Positions 8,101-14,775 of a stretch of 23,655 nt of DNA are shown piece by piece. Origin of the DNA: CAJXCL01 sp036011265 (GTDB lineage Bacteria > Nitrospinota > Nitrospinia > CAJXCL01). The DNA is taken from contig DASCNB010000047.1 of the NCBI GenBank assembly GCA_036011265.1, forward strand, positions 1-23,655, read 5' to 3'. The notes below the pieces were generated by a model. It had not been told where the DNA came from and searched no databases. It saw only the letters and a program-made list of their open reading frames with translations. How positions within the stretch are numbered: the first letter of the stretch is position 1; every line of letters begins with the position of its first letter. Made by a program: the position numbers and the translations under genes.

Positions 8101-8904
8101 TTACTTCTTGCCTTTTAAGTGATCATCCCTAAAGATAGTCCACTGATTTTGAACTTCGCTTGGTAATATCATCGATATATTACGAAGAAAGTTACCTTCC
8201 TCTGATAAATCTACTACAAAAGGAAAACCAAGCTGAACTATTACGACAGGATTATGATTATTCGAGTTTTTATCTACAGTTATTTGTGCTTTTGGCATAA
8301 AACTAGAGTTTGCAGGAGCGTTAAAGGTTAAATTCTTAGGAACAATAAAGCTTCTTGCACCAGTGCCCTTCATTACATAATCTCTAATAGGATCAAACCT
8401 GCTTTCATTGCACTTGTTTTCTCCCCAAAAATAACAAATCCCTTCAAAAGCAATTTTTGTGATGGCTCTACAAAACTGCTTATTTGTTCTAAATTTTTGC
8501 TTTACTTTAAAACTAACATATCCATTTCCAATATCCTCAGGCTTAGTCATTTTTATTTTGCCTAGTTTGTCAGGAGAAACGCGTGTTCCATCAGGAGCAG
8601 CTATAACACGAGATGATTGGTTAATAAATATCCAAGGGTTTTGTTTATCTCGTGATCCTGCAATGCCAAGCTGATCAATTCGCTTTGGTTTACCTCTTTT
8701 TGTTATGCCTGTTCCCGTAAGAAAGCCCAGAAACCCTATTTCTTTTATTAAAAAAGTCTCCAGTGTGGAAGTCCAGTTATTGCATTGTAGGCATACTTGT
8801 CCATCTTTGAGAATTAGCTGAGAGGCACCAAGAAGCCCTTCTGGAAAAATATGTGCTACATGTGGTTTTCCTTTTTGTTCTTTCTGGCAGTAAATGCATC
8901 TCAT
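8101..8904 (-). CDS. HNH endonuclease-like protein (HNH_5 type)
   Basis: A treble-clef nuclease core sits at the N-terminus: C3-x2-C6, then VAHIFPEGLLG with His18, then C38-x2-C41-NN. This order (CxxC, H-I-x-P-E-x-L-G, C-x2-C-N-N) is the signature of the HNH_5 family, in which the histidine is catalytic and the cysteines bind structural zinc. The remaining 220 residues show no domain I recognise. The ATG at 8904 is preceded at some distance by GAAGGA; a nearer ATG (8911) is out of frame and closes at once. The gene lies alongside the HEPN and zinc-ribbon genes on the same strand, in a probable cassette array between repeat copies. A defence or mobile-element role is likely by context but not shown. 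Confidence 0.72.
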   Translation of the reverse strand: MRCIYCQKEQKGKPHVAHIFPEGLLGASQLILKDGQVCLQCNNWTSTLETFLIKEIGFLGFLTGTGITKRGKPKRIDQLGIAGSRDKQNPWIFINQSSRVIAAPDGTRVSPDKLGKIKMTKPEDIGNGYVSFKVKQKFRTNKQFCRAITKIAFEGICYFWGENKCNESRFDPIRDYVMKGTGARSFIVPKNLTFNAPANSSFMPKAQITVDKNSNNHNPVVIVQLGFPFVVDLSEEGNFLRNISMILPSEVQNQWTIFRDDHLKGKK

Positions 8905-8997
8905 TTTCTCATTACTTTTCCTTCAGCAATTTGTCAATATATTAGGTTTGACCATAATTCCTAATGGGATGTTATTTTTTTGATAATATGATCAGGC

Positions 8998-9133
8998 ACT
9001 TAACAGCTTCTTTGCTCACTGCAAAAGGCAATAGATCAAGTCACCTCTTGACTGCATAATTTTTTGTTTATATTAGAAAGCCGATAAAGAGATCAAATTT
9101 GTCAATGGTTTTTATATGCAGATAGAGTTAAGT
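8998..9133 (-). other. Candidate second attC-like site (weak)
   Basis: ACTTAAC (8998-9004) and GTTAAGT (9127-9133) are perfect 7-bp complements that fit the integron boxes RYYYAAC and GTTRRRY at 136-bp span, within the range of long attC sites. Inner complementarity is patchy (CTGCA/TGCAG and A-rich blocks). It lies between the zinc-ribbon and HNH genes, where a cassette junction is expected. The box does not match the start box of the zinc-ribbon cassette. Confidence 0.33.
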
Positions 9134-9191
9134 CAACAATAGACCTGACCTTTTCTTAAAGACCGCAAAGTATTACTTTGAAGCAGAATGC

Positions 9192-9425
9192 CTACCACTC
9201 AATGCTTGCTTCCCCACCCGATTTTCTACCACCTTTAACTCTTCCAGTAGATTTATTGCAACTAGGGCATTTTCAATATCCTTTCTCTCCATTGGGAGAT
9301 ACATGCATGCGTGTATCGCTAACTATAAATACTTTTTGACACACTGGACATATAAACGCTGCATTGTTTCCTTCCCAATCTTCGTCCTGTTGAAGGTCAT
9401 CTGGGCTTAATTTCTTAATTGTCAT
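9192..9425 (-). pseudogene. Small zinc-ribbon protein interrupted by in-frame UGA
   Basis: The frame from ATG at 9425 reads 77 codons to TAG (9192-9194) with one internal TGA at codon 51 (9273-9275). Before it lies C26-P-V-C29 and after it C53-P-S-C56, so the two halves of one zinc knuckle fall on opposite sides of the stop, and the ending SGGEASIEW continues naturally. A CGA-to-TGA change (Arg to stop) would explain it. Other genes in the window end in TGA, so UGA is not generally recoded; selenocysteine is unlikely since the codon is next to, not in place of, a Cys position. No Shine-Dalgarno is visible. The start lies 17 bases after the attC right box, as expected of a cassette gene. Function unknown. 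Confidence 0.6.
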
Positions 9426-9441
9426 ATTATTTTTCTAAAGA

Positions 9442-9510
9442 GGTATAACTATTTAGCTAAGCCGACGCAAAAACGTATTTGCGGTCGGTTCTTACGCGGC
9501 TAGTTAGGAC
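9442..9510 (-). other. Integron attC-like recombination site
   Basis: Read on the minus strand, the box GTCCTAAC (9510-9503) opens and GTTATACC (9449-9442) closes a 69-bp imperfect hairpin. TAACTA pairs with TAGTTA at the base, and CCGACCGCAAA pairs with TTTGCGTCGG near the tip with one bulged base, the bulged inner stem being typical of attC. Two details support a real cassette boundary: the frame of the upstream HEPN gene would end in TGA directly against the left box, and GTCCTAAC is the exact complement of GTTAGGAC (10477-10484), 6 bases before the HEPN ATG, as a cassette's own two ends should be. No integrase gene is in the window. Confidence 0.68.
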
Positions 9511-9621
9511 TCAACATTTCTTCAAATCTGATATGAATTCTGATTCACTCAAAGCTAGGATTATTAACTCTTTAATATTTTCCTTTAAAAAACCTATTAT
9601 TGCATCATGGCTTTTAAGAAT

Positions 9622-10470
9622 TTAAAATTCAGCTTCAAAATTTGGAATACTCCCATGTGCCAAACAACTTCTATAATTATAAAGGGTCCGCCAAATTTTA
9701 TCTTCTTTTGCATTAAGAAAAAATTTATTGTACTGAATGGTTCTTGAAAATCGCTTCATGAGTAGAATAATCTTATTTCTAAGTTGGTGACTTATTGAAT
9801 CAAGGGTTTCTGTTAATCGTGGTTTGTGGGTAATGAGAGCTTCTATAATGGAAAAGTATCCGATAGTTAGTAATTCTGATTTTTCAGGTATGTTTCTCAG
9901 TGAAAAAAAGTTTTTTATTGCATGATCAACGAATATAAAGTTGGAAGATAGGTTTTGCCTAAGGTTATAATATTCTTTTATTTTTATGAGTTCATCTACT
10001 TTGACTTTGGCAGCATTTGAATTCACTTCATCAAATGATGAATATTTATCCCTTAAATGAAGTGGTATGAATGAATAAGCAAATGGTTCACCCTGCTGGT
10101 GAGATTCTTTGAAAAAGATCTCAAAGGCAAAATCTAGGTCATGTGGAAGAAGGATCGCTGCGTATTGCAAATCACGAATTAATGAATTACTCCCTTCGAA
10201 AGCAAGAACCCAATATTTCCATTTATCAGGTGGCAATGCTTCTCGTTGATAAGATGTGCTCCCTTCATTTCGCACTTCTTTTATTATGGCTTCATATGGA
10301 ATACCAAAGTTTTTAAGTGGATAAGTCGGGTATTCATTTAAGTACTCTTTTATTGATTTGATTTCATTATCTTTTGCTTTTCGAAAAAAGTACCCTGGAA
10401 TTATTTCTAAGGGCAAATCGCCCTCAACATCTATGTGCGTCAGAATAAATGATAGCCCACTTTTAAACAT
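9622..10470 (-). CDS. HEPN-domain protein, truncated by in-frame TAA
   Basis: 282 residues to the first stop. Near the end is YRSCLAHGS, where R267-x4-H272 is the HEPN ribonuclease motif, preceded by helices typical of Apea-like HEPN domains (IGYFSIIEALITHKP, ISHQLRNKIILLMKRF). The N-terminal 200 residues are not recognised. After the TAA (9622-9624) the same frame stays open for 36 codons, encoding a helical tail ending SDLKKC, and stops at TGA (9511-9513) against the attC-like site; a single AAA-to-TAA change would explain this. The intact protein would have 319 residues. HEPN proteins are often RNases in defence or toxin systems; that role is inferred. TAGGA in the upstream recombination box may serve as the ribosome site. 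Confidence 0.75.
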   Translation of the reverse strand: MFKSGLSFILTHIDVEGDLPLEIIPGYFFRKAKDNEIKSIKEYLNEYPTYPLKNFGIPYEAIIKEVRNEGSTSYQREALPPDKWKYWVLAFEGSNSLIRDLQYAAILLPHDLDFAFEIFFKESHQQGEPFAYSFIPLHLRDKYSSFDEVNSNAAKVKVDELIKIKEYYNLRQNLSSNFIFVDHAIKNFFSLRNIPEKSELLTIGYFSIIEALITHKPRLTETLDSISHQLRNKIILLMKRFSRTIQYNKFFLNAKEDKIWRTLYNYRSCLAHGSIPNFEAEF

Positions 10471-10475
10471 TTTTT

Positions 10476-10484
10476 AGTCCTAAC
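10476..10484 (-). other. Cassette start box upstream of HEPN gene
   Basis: GTTAGGACT on the minus strand fits the integron core GTTRRRY except the last position. It is the exact reverse complement of the box that opens the attC-like site downstream of the same gene, and lies only 6 bases before the ATG. Confidence 0.55.
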
Positions 10485-10838
10485 TTGTTTATATACAGAA
10501 TTATTATTGTGAAGGAGTCACGTCTCCTCTTGGCTGCATGTGCAATTCCTTGATACACCAGAATCACTGCTTGTAATATTAACAACAAAAGTAGCAAAGC
10601 TCAAATGATTTGCGAAGGGATATAAAAAGCAGGTGTCAGGGTTCGGGGATCAGGGGTCGGTGTTCGGAGAACGGAAGATCCTTCGACAGAGCCTGTCCTG
10701 AGTTTATCGAAGGGCTCAGGATGACAGGGGGCAGTGGTCAGTTTGCAGTTAACAATTAACAATTGATCATTGATTTATCTAGCAAAGCCACGCTAAGCTC
10801 ATGTCAACCCTGTTCAAAAAAAATAGCCACCTTTTAGC
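10485..10838. repeat. Gene-free stretch with dispersed repeats
   Basis: 10517-10539 shares 19 of 23 bases with 9035-9057 (core CCTCTTG and CTGCAT). 10627-10645 (AAGCAGGTGTCAGG) recurs near 13495. 10675-10727 is a CCTTCGACAGAGCC / TCGAAGGGCTCAGG palindromic repeat, and GTTAACAATTAACAATTGATCATTG follows near 10745. No gene is supported. Confidence 0.6.
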
Positions 10839-10867
10839 TTGACAGATACACATAAAATAACTAATAT
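10839..10867 (+). promoter_or_regulatory. Sigma-70-type promoter of vapBC
   Basis: Perfect -35 TTGACA (10839-10844), 17-bp spacer and -10 TAATAT (10862-10867). Transcription should begin about 10873-10875, exactly at the ATG of the MKRTN start, so the message is probably leaderless. Confidence 0.8.
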
Positions 10868-10875
10868 ATGTGTAT
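10846..10875. promoter_or_regulatory. Inverted-repeat operator of vapBC
   Basis: ATACACAT (10846-10853) and ATGTGTAT (10868-10875) are perfect 8-bp complements with centres 22 bp (two helical turns) apart. They flank the -10 box and cover the start site. This fits autorepression by VapB dimers, as known for vapBC operons. Confidence 0.65.
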
Positions 10876-11074
10876 GAAAAGAACGAATATTATCATTGAT
10901 GACGCTCTTGCTGAAGAAGGGATGCGGTTAGCCGGAATCAAGACGTATAAAGAGCTTGTTGGCAGGGCGCTAAAGGACTTTGTGAGAAGGGAAAAACAAC
11001 TGGGATTAAAAAAGCTCAGAGGAAAAATTCAATGGACGGGTAATTTAAAGGAAATGAGGATGACGCGGGGATGA
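10874..11074 (+). CDS. vapB: VapB-type antitoxin
   Basis: Short (66 residues) and starting MKRTNIIIDDALAEEGMRLAG, the ribbon-helix-helix DNA-binding half typical of VapB. It ends with LGLKKLRGKIQWTGNLKEMR, the toxin-wrapping tail seen in antitoxins of this group. It should neutralise VapC and repress the operon together with it. I prefer ATG 10874 to the upstream ATG 10868 because family members start MKRTN/MRTN, and the promoter places the transcript's 5' end at that codon. The TGA overlaps the vapC ATG by four bases (ATGA), so the two are translationally coupled. Confidence 0.9.
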   Translation: MKRTNIIIDDALAEEGMRLAGIKTYKELVGRALKDFVRREKQLGLKKLRGKIQWTGNLKEMRMTRG

Positions 11075-11472
11075 ACCCTGTATTAGTTGACACCAGCGTC
11101 TGGATAGACTGGTTTGCACAAAAAAACCTCCCTCATGTCTCTGAGTTGGATAAACTGATTGAGAATAGAGAAGATATTGCCCTCTGCGGCCCTATCTTAA
11201 TGGAAACTCTGCAGGGAGTGGAAGATAAAAAGCAGAGGAAAACGGTTGTACAGGAATTTTCAAACCTTCTTTACTTTGAAACCAAAGAATCTTTTTTCAC
11301 CGGGGCTGCCGATCTCTATTTTTCTTTAAGAAAAAAAGGGGTTACTATCCGAAAATCTATTGATAATCTTATTGCCACGACTGCCATGGAATATGATTTG
11401 TACCTCCTTCACAATGACCGGGACTTTAAAGAAATTGAACGACATTCCAAACTAAAAGTTTGGAAGTTTTAA
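11071..11472 (+). CDS. vapC: VapC-type PIN-domain ribonuclease toxin
   Basis: 133-residue PIN domain, normal for VapC, which cleaves tRNA or rRNA using Mg or Mn. All four acidic positions can be read: Asp7 in LVDTSVWIDW, Glu45 in ILMETLQG, Asp98 in SIDNLIA, and Asp116 in HNDRDF. The ATG overlaps the vapB stop. The intact active site suggests a working toxin held in check by VapB. The stop lies only 15 bases before the ettA ATG on the same strand, with no terminator between, so the TA promoter probably also transcribes ettA. Confidence 0.94.
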   Translation: MNPVLVDTSVWIDWFAQKNLPHVSELDKLIENREDIALCGPILMETLQGVEDKKQRKTVVQEFSNLLYFETKESFFTGAADLYFSLRKKGVTIRKSIDNLIATTAMEYDLYLLHNDRDFKEIERHSKLKVWKF

Positions 11473-11487
11473 AGGAGTTTTATCTAA

Positions 11488-13173
11488 ATGAGTAATGAGC
11501 CGAATAAAATTATCTATTCAATGATTCAAGTAAGCAAGCATCATGATAAAAAGCAGGTGCTTAAAGATATTTCGCTTTCATACTTTTACGGCGCCAAGAT
11601 AGGAGTTCTCGGACTAAACGGATCTGGGAAAAGTTCGCTCTTGCGAATTCTTTCGGGAGTCGATACCGATTTTAACGGTAAAACCGTCCTCGCCCCCGGC
11701 CATACCATAGGTTTTCTTGAGCAGGAACCGGTACTGGACGATGCAAAAACAGTGAAGGAGATTGTTGAGGAAGGAGTTCAGGAACTGGCTGACCTCCATA
11801 AAGAATACAACAGTATCAATGAAAAATTCTCGGAGCCAATGTCTGATGATGAGATGAACAAACTTATTGAGCGTCAGGGAAAAGTACAGGAAAAACTGGA
11901 CACGTCAGACGCGTGGGACTTGGATTCACGGTTAGAGATGGCTATGGACGCGTTACGCTGCCCTGAAGGAGATAGTTCCGTTAAAATCCTGTCCGGGGGA
12001 GAAAGAAGGCGGGTGGCCCTTTGCAGGCTGTTGCTGCAAAAACCTGACATCCTGTTGCTCGATGAACCGACAAACCACCTTGACGCAGAATCCGTTGCCT
12101 GGTTAGAGCATCATCTTAAACAATACCAGGGAACAATAATAGCCGTAACCCATGATCGTTATTTTCTCGACAATGTGGCTGGTTGGATTCTGGAATTAGA
12201 CAGGGGACGCGGAATTCCCTGGAAGGGGAATTATTCTTCCTGGCTGGAACAAAAAGAAAACAGGTTAAAAAATGAAGAAAAAGGGGAGAGCCACAGGCGG
12301 AAAACTCTGCAACGAGAATTGGAGTGGATTAGGATGTCCCCGAAAGGACGACACGCAAAATCAAAGGCGCGAATTAAATCTTATGAATCGCTATTAACCC
12401 AGGAAGTTGAAAAAAGAGATAAAGAGCTGGAAATTTATATTCCTCCCGGACCCCGGCTCGGGAACCTTGTTATTAACGCGGAGAATGTTAGCAAATCATA
12501 CGGGGACAAACTTCTTCTTGAGGAGATGTCATTCACACTTCCCGCGGGCGGCATTGTCGGCATTATCGGCCCAAACGGAGCGGGAAAAACAACGCTCTTT
12601 AAAATGATCACCGGTGTGGAAAAAGTTGACTCAGGAAATTTCAAAACAGGAGATTCCGTAAAGCTGGCACATGTAGATCAGAGTAGAGACGCGCTTGATC
12701 CTGAAAAAACGATTTGGGAAGTTGTTTCAAACGGGCAGGATACTATACAACTTGGAGGCAGGGAGATTAATTCCCGCGCTTATGTGGCTAGATTTAATAT
12801 TTCAGGAAGCGATCAGCAAAAAAAGGTTGGTATTTTATCCGGAGGTGAGAGAAACAGGGTGCAGCTCGCAATGATGCTAAAAGCCGAAGCAAATGTTCTT
12901 TTGCTTGACGAACCGACCAATGATCTTGACGTTAATACCATGCGCGCCCTGGAAGAGGCGATAGAAAATTTCGCGGGATGCGCTGTAATCATAAGTCATG
13001 ACAGATGGTTTCTGGATAGAATAGCAACGCATATGCTGGCCTTTGAGGGAGAGAGCAAAGTCATCTGGTTTGAAGGAAATTATTCAGAGTATGAAGCGGA
13101 CAAGAAAAGCCGGCTTGGAGCGGCCGCAAGCCAACCACACAGAATAAAGTATAGACAATTAACAAGAACGTAA
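11488..13173 (+). CDS. ettA: EttA, energy-dependent translational throttle (ABC-F)
   Basis: 561 residues, close to E. coli EttA, which binds the ribosomal E site and gates entry into elongation according to the ADP/ATP ratio. Cassette 1: Walker A GLNGSGKSS (42-50), LSGGE (168-172), LLLDEPTNHLD (189-199). Cassette 2: GPNGAGKTT (361-369), LSGGE (450-454), LLLDEPTNDLD (471-481). The EttA-type arm insertion lies about 95-140, the tRNA-contacting linker about 245-315 (WIRMSPKGRHAKSKARI), and the C-terminus ends HRIKYRQLTRT as in EttA. AAAGGAG stands 9 bases before the ATG. Position directly behind vapC suggests co-transcription. It is distinct from the other ABC-F gene at 5884, which has a coiled-coil tail. 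Confidence 0.95.
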   Translation: MSNEPNKIIYSMIQVSKHHDKKQVLKDISLSYFYGAKIGVLGLNGSGKSSLLRILSGVDTDFNGKTVLAPGHTIGFLEQEPVLDDAKTVKEIVEEGVQELADLHKEYNSINEKFSEPMSDDEMNKLIERQGKVQEKLDTSDAWDLDSRLEMAMDALRCPEGDSSVKILSGGERRRVALCRLLLQKPDILLLDEPTNHLDAESVAWLEHHLKQYQGTIIAVTHDRYFLDNVAGWILELDRGRGIPWKGNYSSWLEQKENRLKNEEKGESHRRKTLQRELEWIRMSPKGRHAKSKARIKSYESLLTQEVEKRDKELEIYIPPGPRLGNLVINAENVSKSYGDKLLLEEMSFTLPAGGIVGIIGPNGAGKTTLFKMITGVEKVDSGNFKTGDSVKLAHVDQSRDALDPEKTIWEVVSNGQDTIQLGGREINSRAYVARFNISGSDQQKKVGILSGGERNRVQLAMMLKAEANVLLLDEPTNDLDVNTMRALEEAIENFAGCAVIISHDRWFLDRIATHMLAFEGESKVIWFEGNYSEYEADKKSRLGAAASQPHRIKYRQLTRT

Positions 13174-13242
13174 TTTAATTAGAAATGAATTTAACCCGGT
13201 TTTTTTTCTGACCTCTGACCACTGATACCTGGACCCTGTTTC

Positions 13243-13398
13243 TTAAGATTTTTTTTTCTTAATCCGCTTTAATATCTCATTTACAAAATATGTATGTTGT
13301 TTGTTTCTGGATAAGAAATAGACCGGCTTATAGTATTGCTGATCTATTAGCCCTTTAAATTTACGTATGGTTATTACTTCCGATATTTTATTTTTCAC
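13243..13398 (-). CDS. Possible 51-residue basic protein of unknown function
   Basis: An open frame from GTG (13398) to TAA (13243-13245), with GAGGAAATT directly upstream giving a good Shine-Dalgarno at normal spacing. The product begins MKNKISEVITIRKFKGLIDQ, is rich in Lys, Tyr and Ile, and ends in KKKKS encoded over an A9 run, so its end is sensitive to slippage. I recognise no family. It lies alone in the 800-base gap behind ettA and could be spurious. Confidence 0.35.
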   Translation of the reverse strand: MKNKISEVITIRKFKGLIDQQYYKPVYFLSRNKQHTYFVNEILKRIKKKKS

Positions 13399-13490
13399 AA
13401 TTTCCTCTTTATAGTTACATCTTCCTTACTTCCATTTATTCGGCATAATTCTTCCTTAACTTAACAAAAATATAGGGTCTGTCTCATCCG

Positions 13491-13830
13491 TATAAGCAGG
13501 TGTCAGGTTTCAGATCACAGGGATCTCCGTGGTAAAGCTTCCTTTTCTTGCTGAAAGCTGAGTGCTGACCGCTCATAGCTGACCTTTGCTTTTTACCTCT
13601 AAGATCACGAATTCAAGTCTTCGCAGGTATTCTTCTGAGGGCGAATCTGCAAAGCTAATTCAAGTCTTCATAGGCATTCTTCTGAGGGCGAATTTTGGTT
13701 GGTTTATACCAAAAAAACACGAAGCATTTTCAGGCAGAAATGATCTTAATGATTATGGATTAATGGCAAGGAAGGATGTTCATAACAAAAAAACTCTATT
13801 TTGAATAAAAGTCAACAGCTGAGTTGATCA
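13491..13830 (+). repeat. Composite dispersed repeat, right copy flanking the accessory segment
   Basis: Contains AAGCAGGTGTCAGG (also near 10627), CTGAGTGCTGACCGCT, and two head-to-tail copies of the AATTCAAGTCTTC..GGCGAAT unit (13606-13650 and 13657-13697). The second continues into GGTTGGTTTATACC as at 7764-7833 (68 of 70 bases equal). It ends in ACTCTATTT..AAAAGTCAACAG (13761-13827). Same order and strand as 7740-8075. The rest of the gap 13174-13980 has only a weak AACC/GGTT-T8 stop-like element at about 13194 and the palindrome at 13869. Confidence 0.8.
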
Positions 13831-13868
13831 GAATCTTGATTTTTGATAGTTTTAATAGATGGCGTTGT

Positions 13869-13907
13869 AGATTATTCTAAATCGAAAATATCAATTTAGA
13901 ATAATCT
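13869..13907. promoter_or_regulatory. 14-bp perfect inverted repeat upstream of the signalling cluster
   Basis: AGATTATTCTAAAT (13869-13882) and ATTTAGAATAATCT (13894-13907) are perfect complements around an 11-nt loop, about 75 bases before the first gene of the cluster. The stem is AT-rich and no immediate T-run follows, so an operator for a dimeric regulator or a 5' UTR hairpin fits better than a terminator. Confidence 0.55.
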
Positions 13908-13980
13908 CTGAATAGATAATTATTTTTTTATGTTTTTATAATAAAACGTCGGGACAGTACTGAAAAAAAGGTAACAATTC

Positions 13981-14700
13981 ATGAGAGATAAACTTCCAAT
14001 TGGCCAATTTATAGCGGAAAAGTTGTCATTATCTCAAAATGAGCTATCAAAACTCTTAAACATGCAAGAGTATATGAATGAAAAAATTGGAGAGATAGCC
14101 TTATTAAAAAGGCTGATCAATAAAAAAGAGTTAGAGAAAACCCTTCTTTTCCAAAAAAAGCAAGGAATCAGCTTTGGAGTTGCTGCAATGTACCTTGGAT
14201 ATTTAAAAAATATTCAAGTGAAATATTTATTAGACGTTCAAGCACAAAATAAATGTAGGCTTGGAGAGTTGTTGATTGAACAGGGTACTGTCAGTACTGA
14301 TAAATTTAACGAAATTTTGGATGACTATTATCGGCAGAATAAAATTCAAATTACTATTATCTGTTTTATAAAGAGTTTTCTCTTTAAAGATATAAAACAG
14401 TCGCTAAAAGAGGATCATTATCATTTTGTTCACTGTTCCAGCAAAATAAAAATGGAATCGCTGATTAAAGAACATGAGCCACAACTAATACTTGTAGATC
14501 AGGAATTGAAAAAAGCAGAGAAAATATCAACGAAAACAAAAGGATCAATACCATCAAAAAATATTAAAGTGGCCTATTTAACCACCGGGAATCAGGAGTT
14601 AAAAAGTCTTACAGGTTATGAATGTGGTATAGATTACTTTTTACCAATTCCTTTCAATAAAAAGCATCTATTAAATATTTTGATTGATACGGAATTCTAG
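13981..14700 (+). CDS. MshEN-like repeat protein with pseudo-receiver domain
   Basis: 239 residues. Residues about 35-120 hold three copies of a helix-turn unit like the N-terminal domain of GspE/PilB/MshE ATPases (IGEIALLKRLINKKELEKTL, FGVAAMYLGYLKNIQVKYLL, LGELLIEQGTVSTDKFNEIL); in MshE this fold binds c-di-GMP. Residues about 122-235 look like a response-regulator receiver with Asp173 in LILVDQ, but the acidic pair of strand 1 is missing (IICFIKS) and the conserved Lys near the end is replaced (LPIPF), so it is probably not phosphorylated normally. The TAG at 14698-14700 is in the same frame as the next reading frame, and no start codon lies between the stop and that receiver, so both may once have been one protein. 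Confidence 0.75.
   Translation: MRDKLPIGQFIAEKLSLSQNELSKLLNMQEYMNEKIGEIALLKRLINKKELEKTLLFQKKQGISFGVAAMYLGYLKNIQVKYLLDVQAQNKCRLGELLIEQGTVSTDKFNEILDDYYRQNKIQITIICFIKSFLFKDIKQSLKEDHYHFVHCSSKIKMESLIKEHEPQLILVDQELKKAEKISTKTKGSIPSKNIKVAYLTTGNQELKSLTGYECGIDYFLPIPFNKKHLLNILIDTEF
14698..14700 (+). other. In-frame amber codon splitting one signalling frame
   Basis: TAG is the only stop in a 917-codon frame from 13981 to 16731. The codons after it (AGG AAA GAG...) lead straight into receiver strand 1 (ESILIVDDSS) with no ATG, GTG or TTG before residue 26. A CAG-to-TAG or AAG-to-TAG change would account for it. Confidence 0.6.
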
Positions 14701-14775
14701 AGGAAAGAGAAACAGAAAGAATCTATCCTCATTGTAGATGATAGTTCTATAGCTATTGAATCTATAGCTGAAGAA

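Noticed and set aside
9192..9425. UGA as a sense codon (alternative code)
   Set aside because: hisH and other intact genes end in TGA, and neighbouring lesions use TAA and TAG.
9442..9510. Plus-strand orientation of the attC-like site
   Set aside because: Possible by box sequence alone, but only the minus orientation gives sense genes, a stop codon abutting the left box and a matching start box before the ATG.
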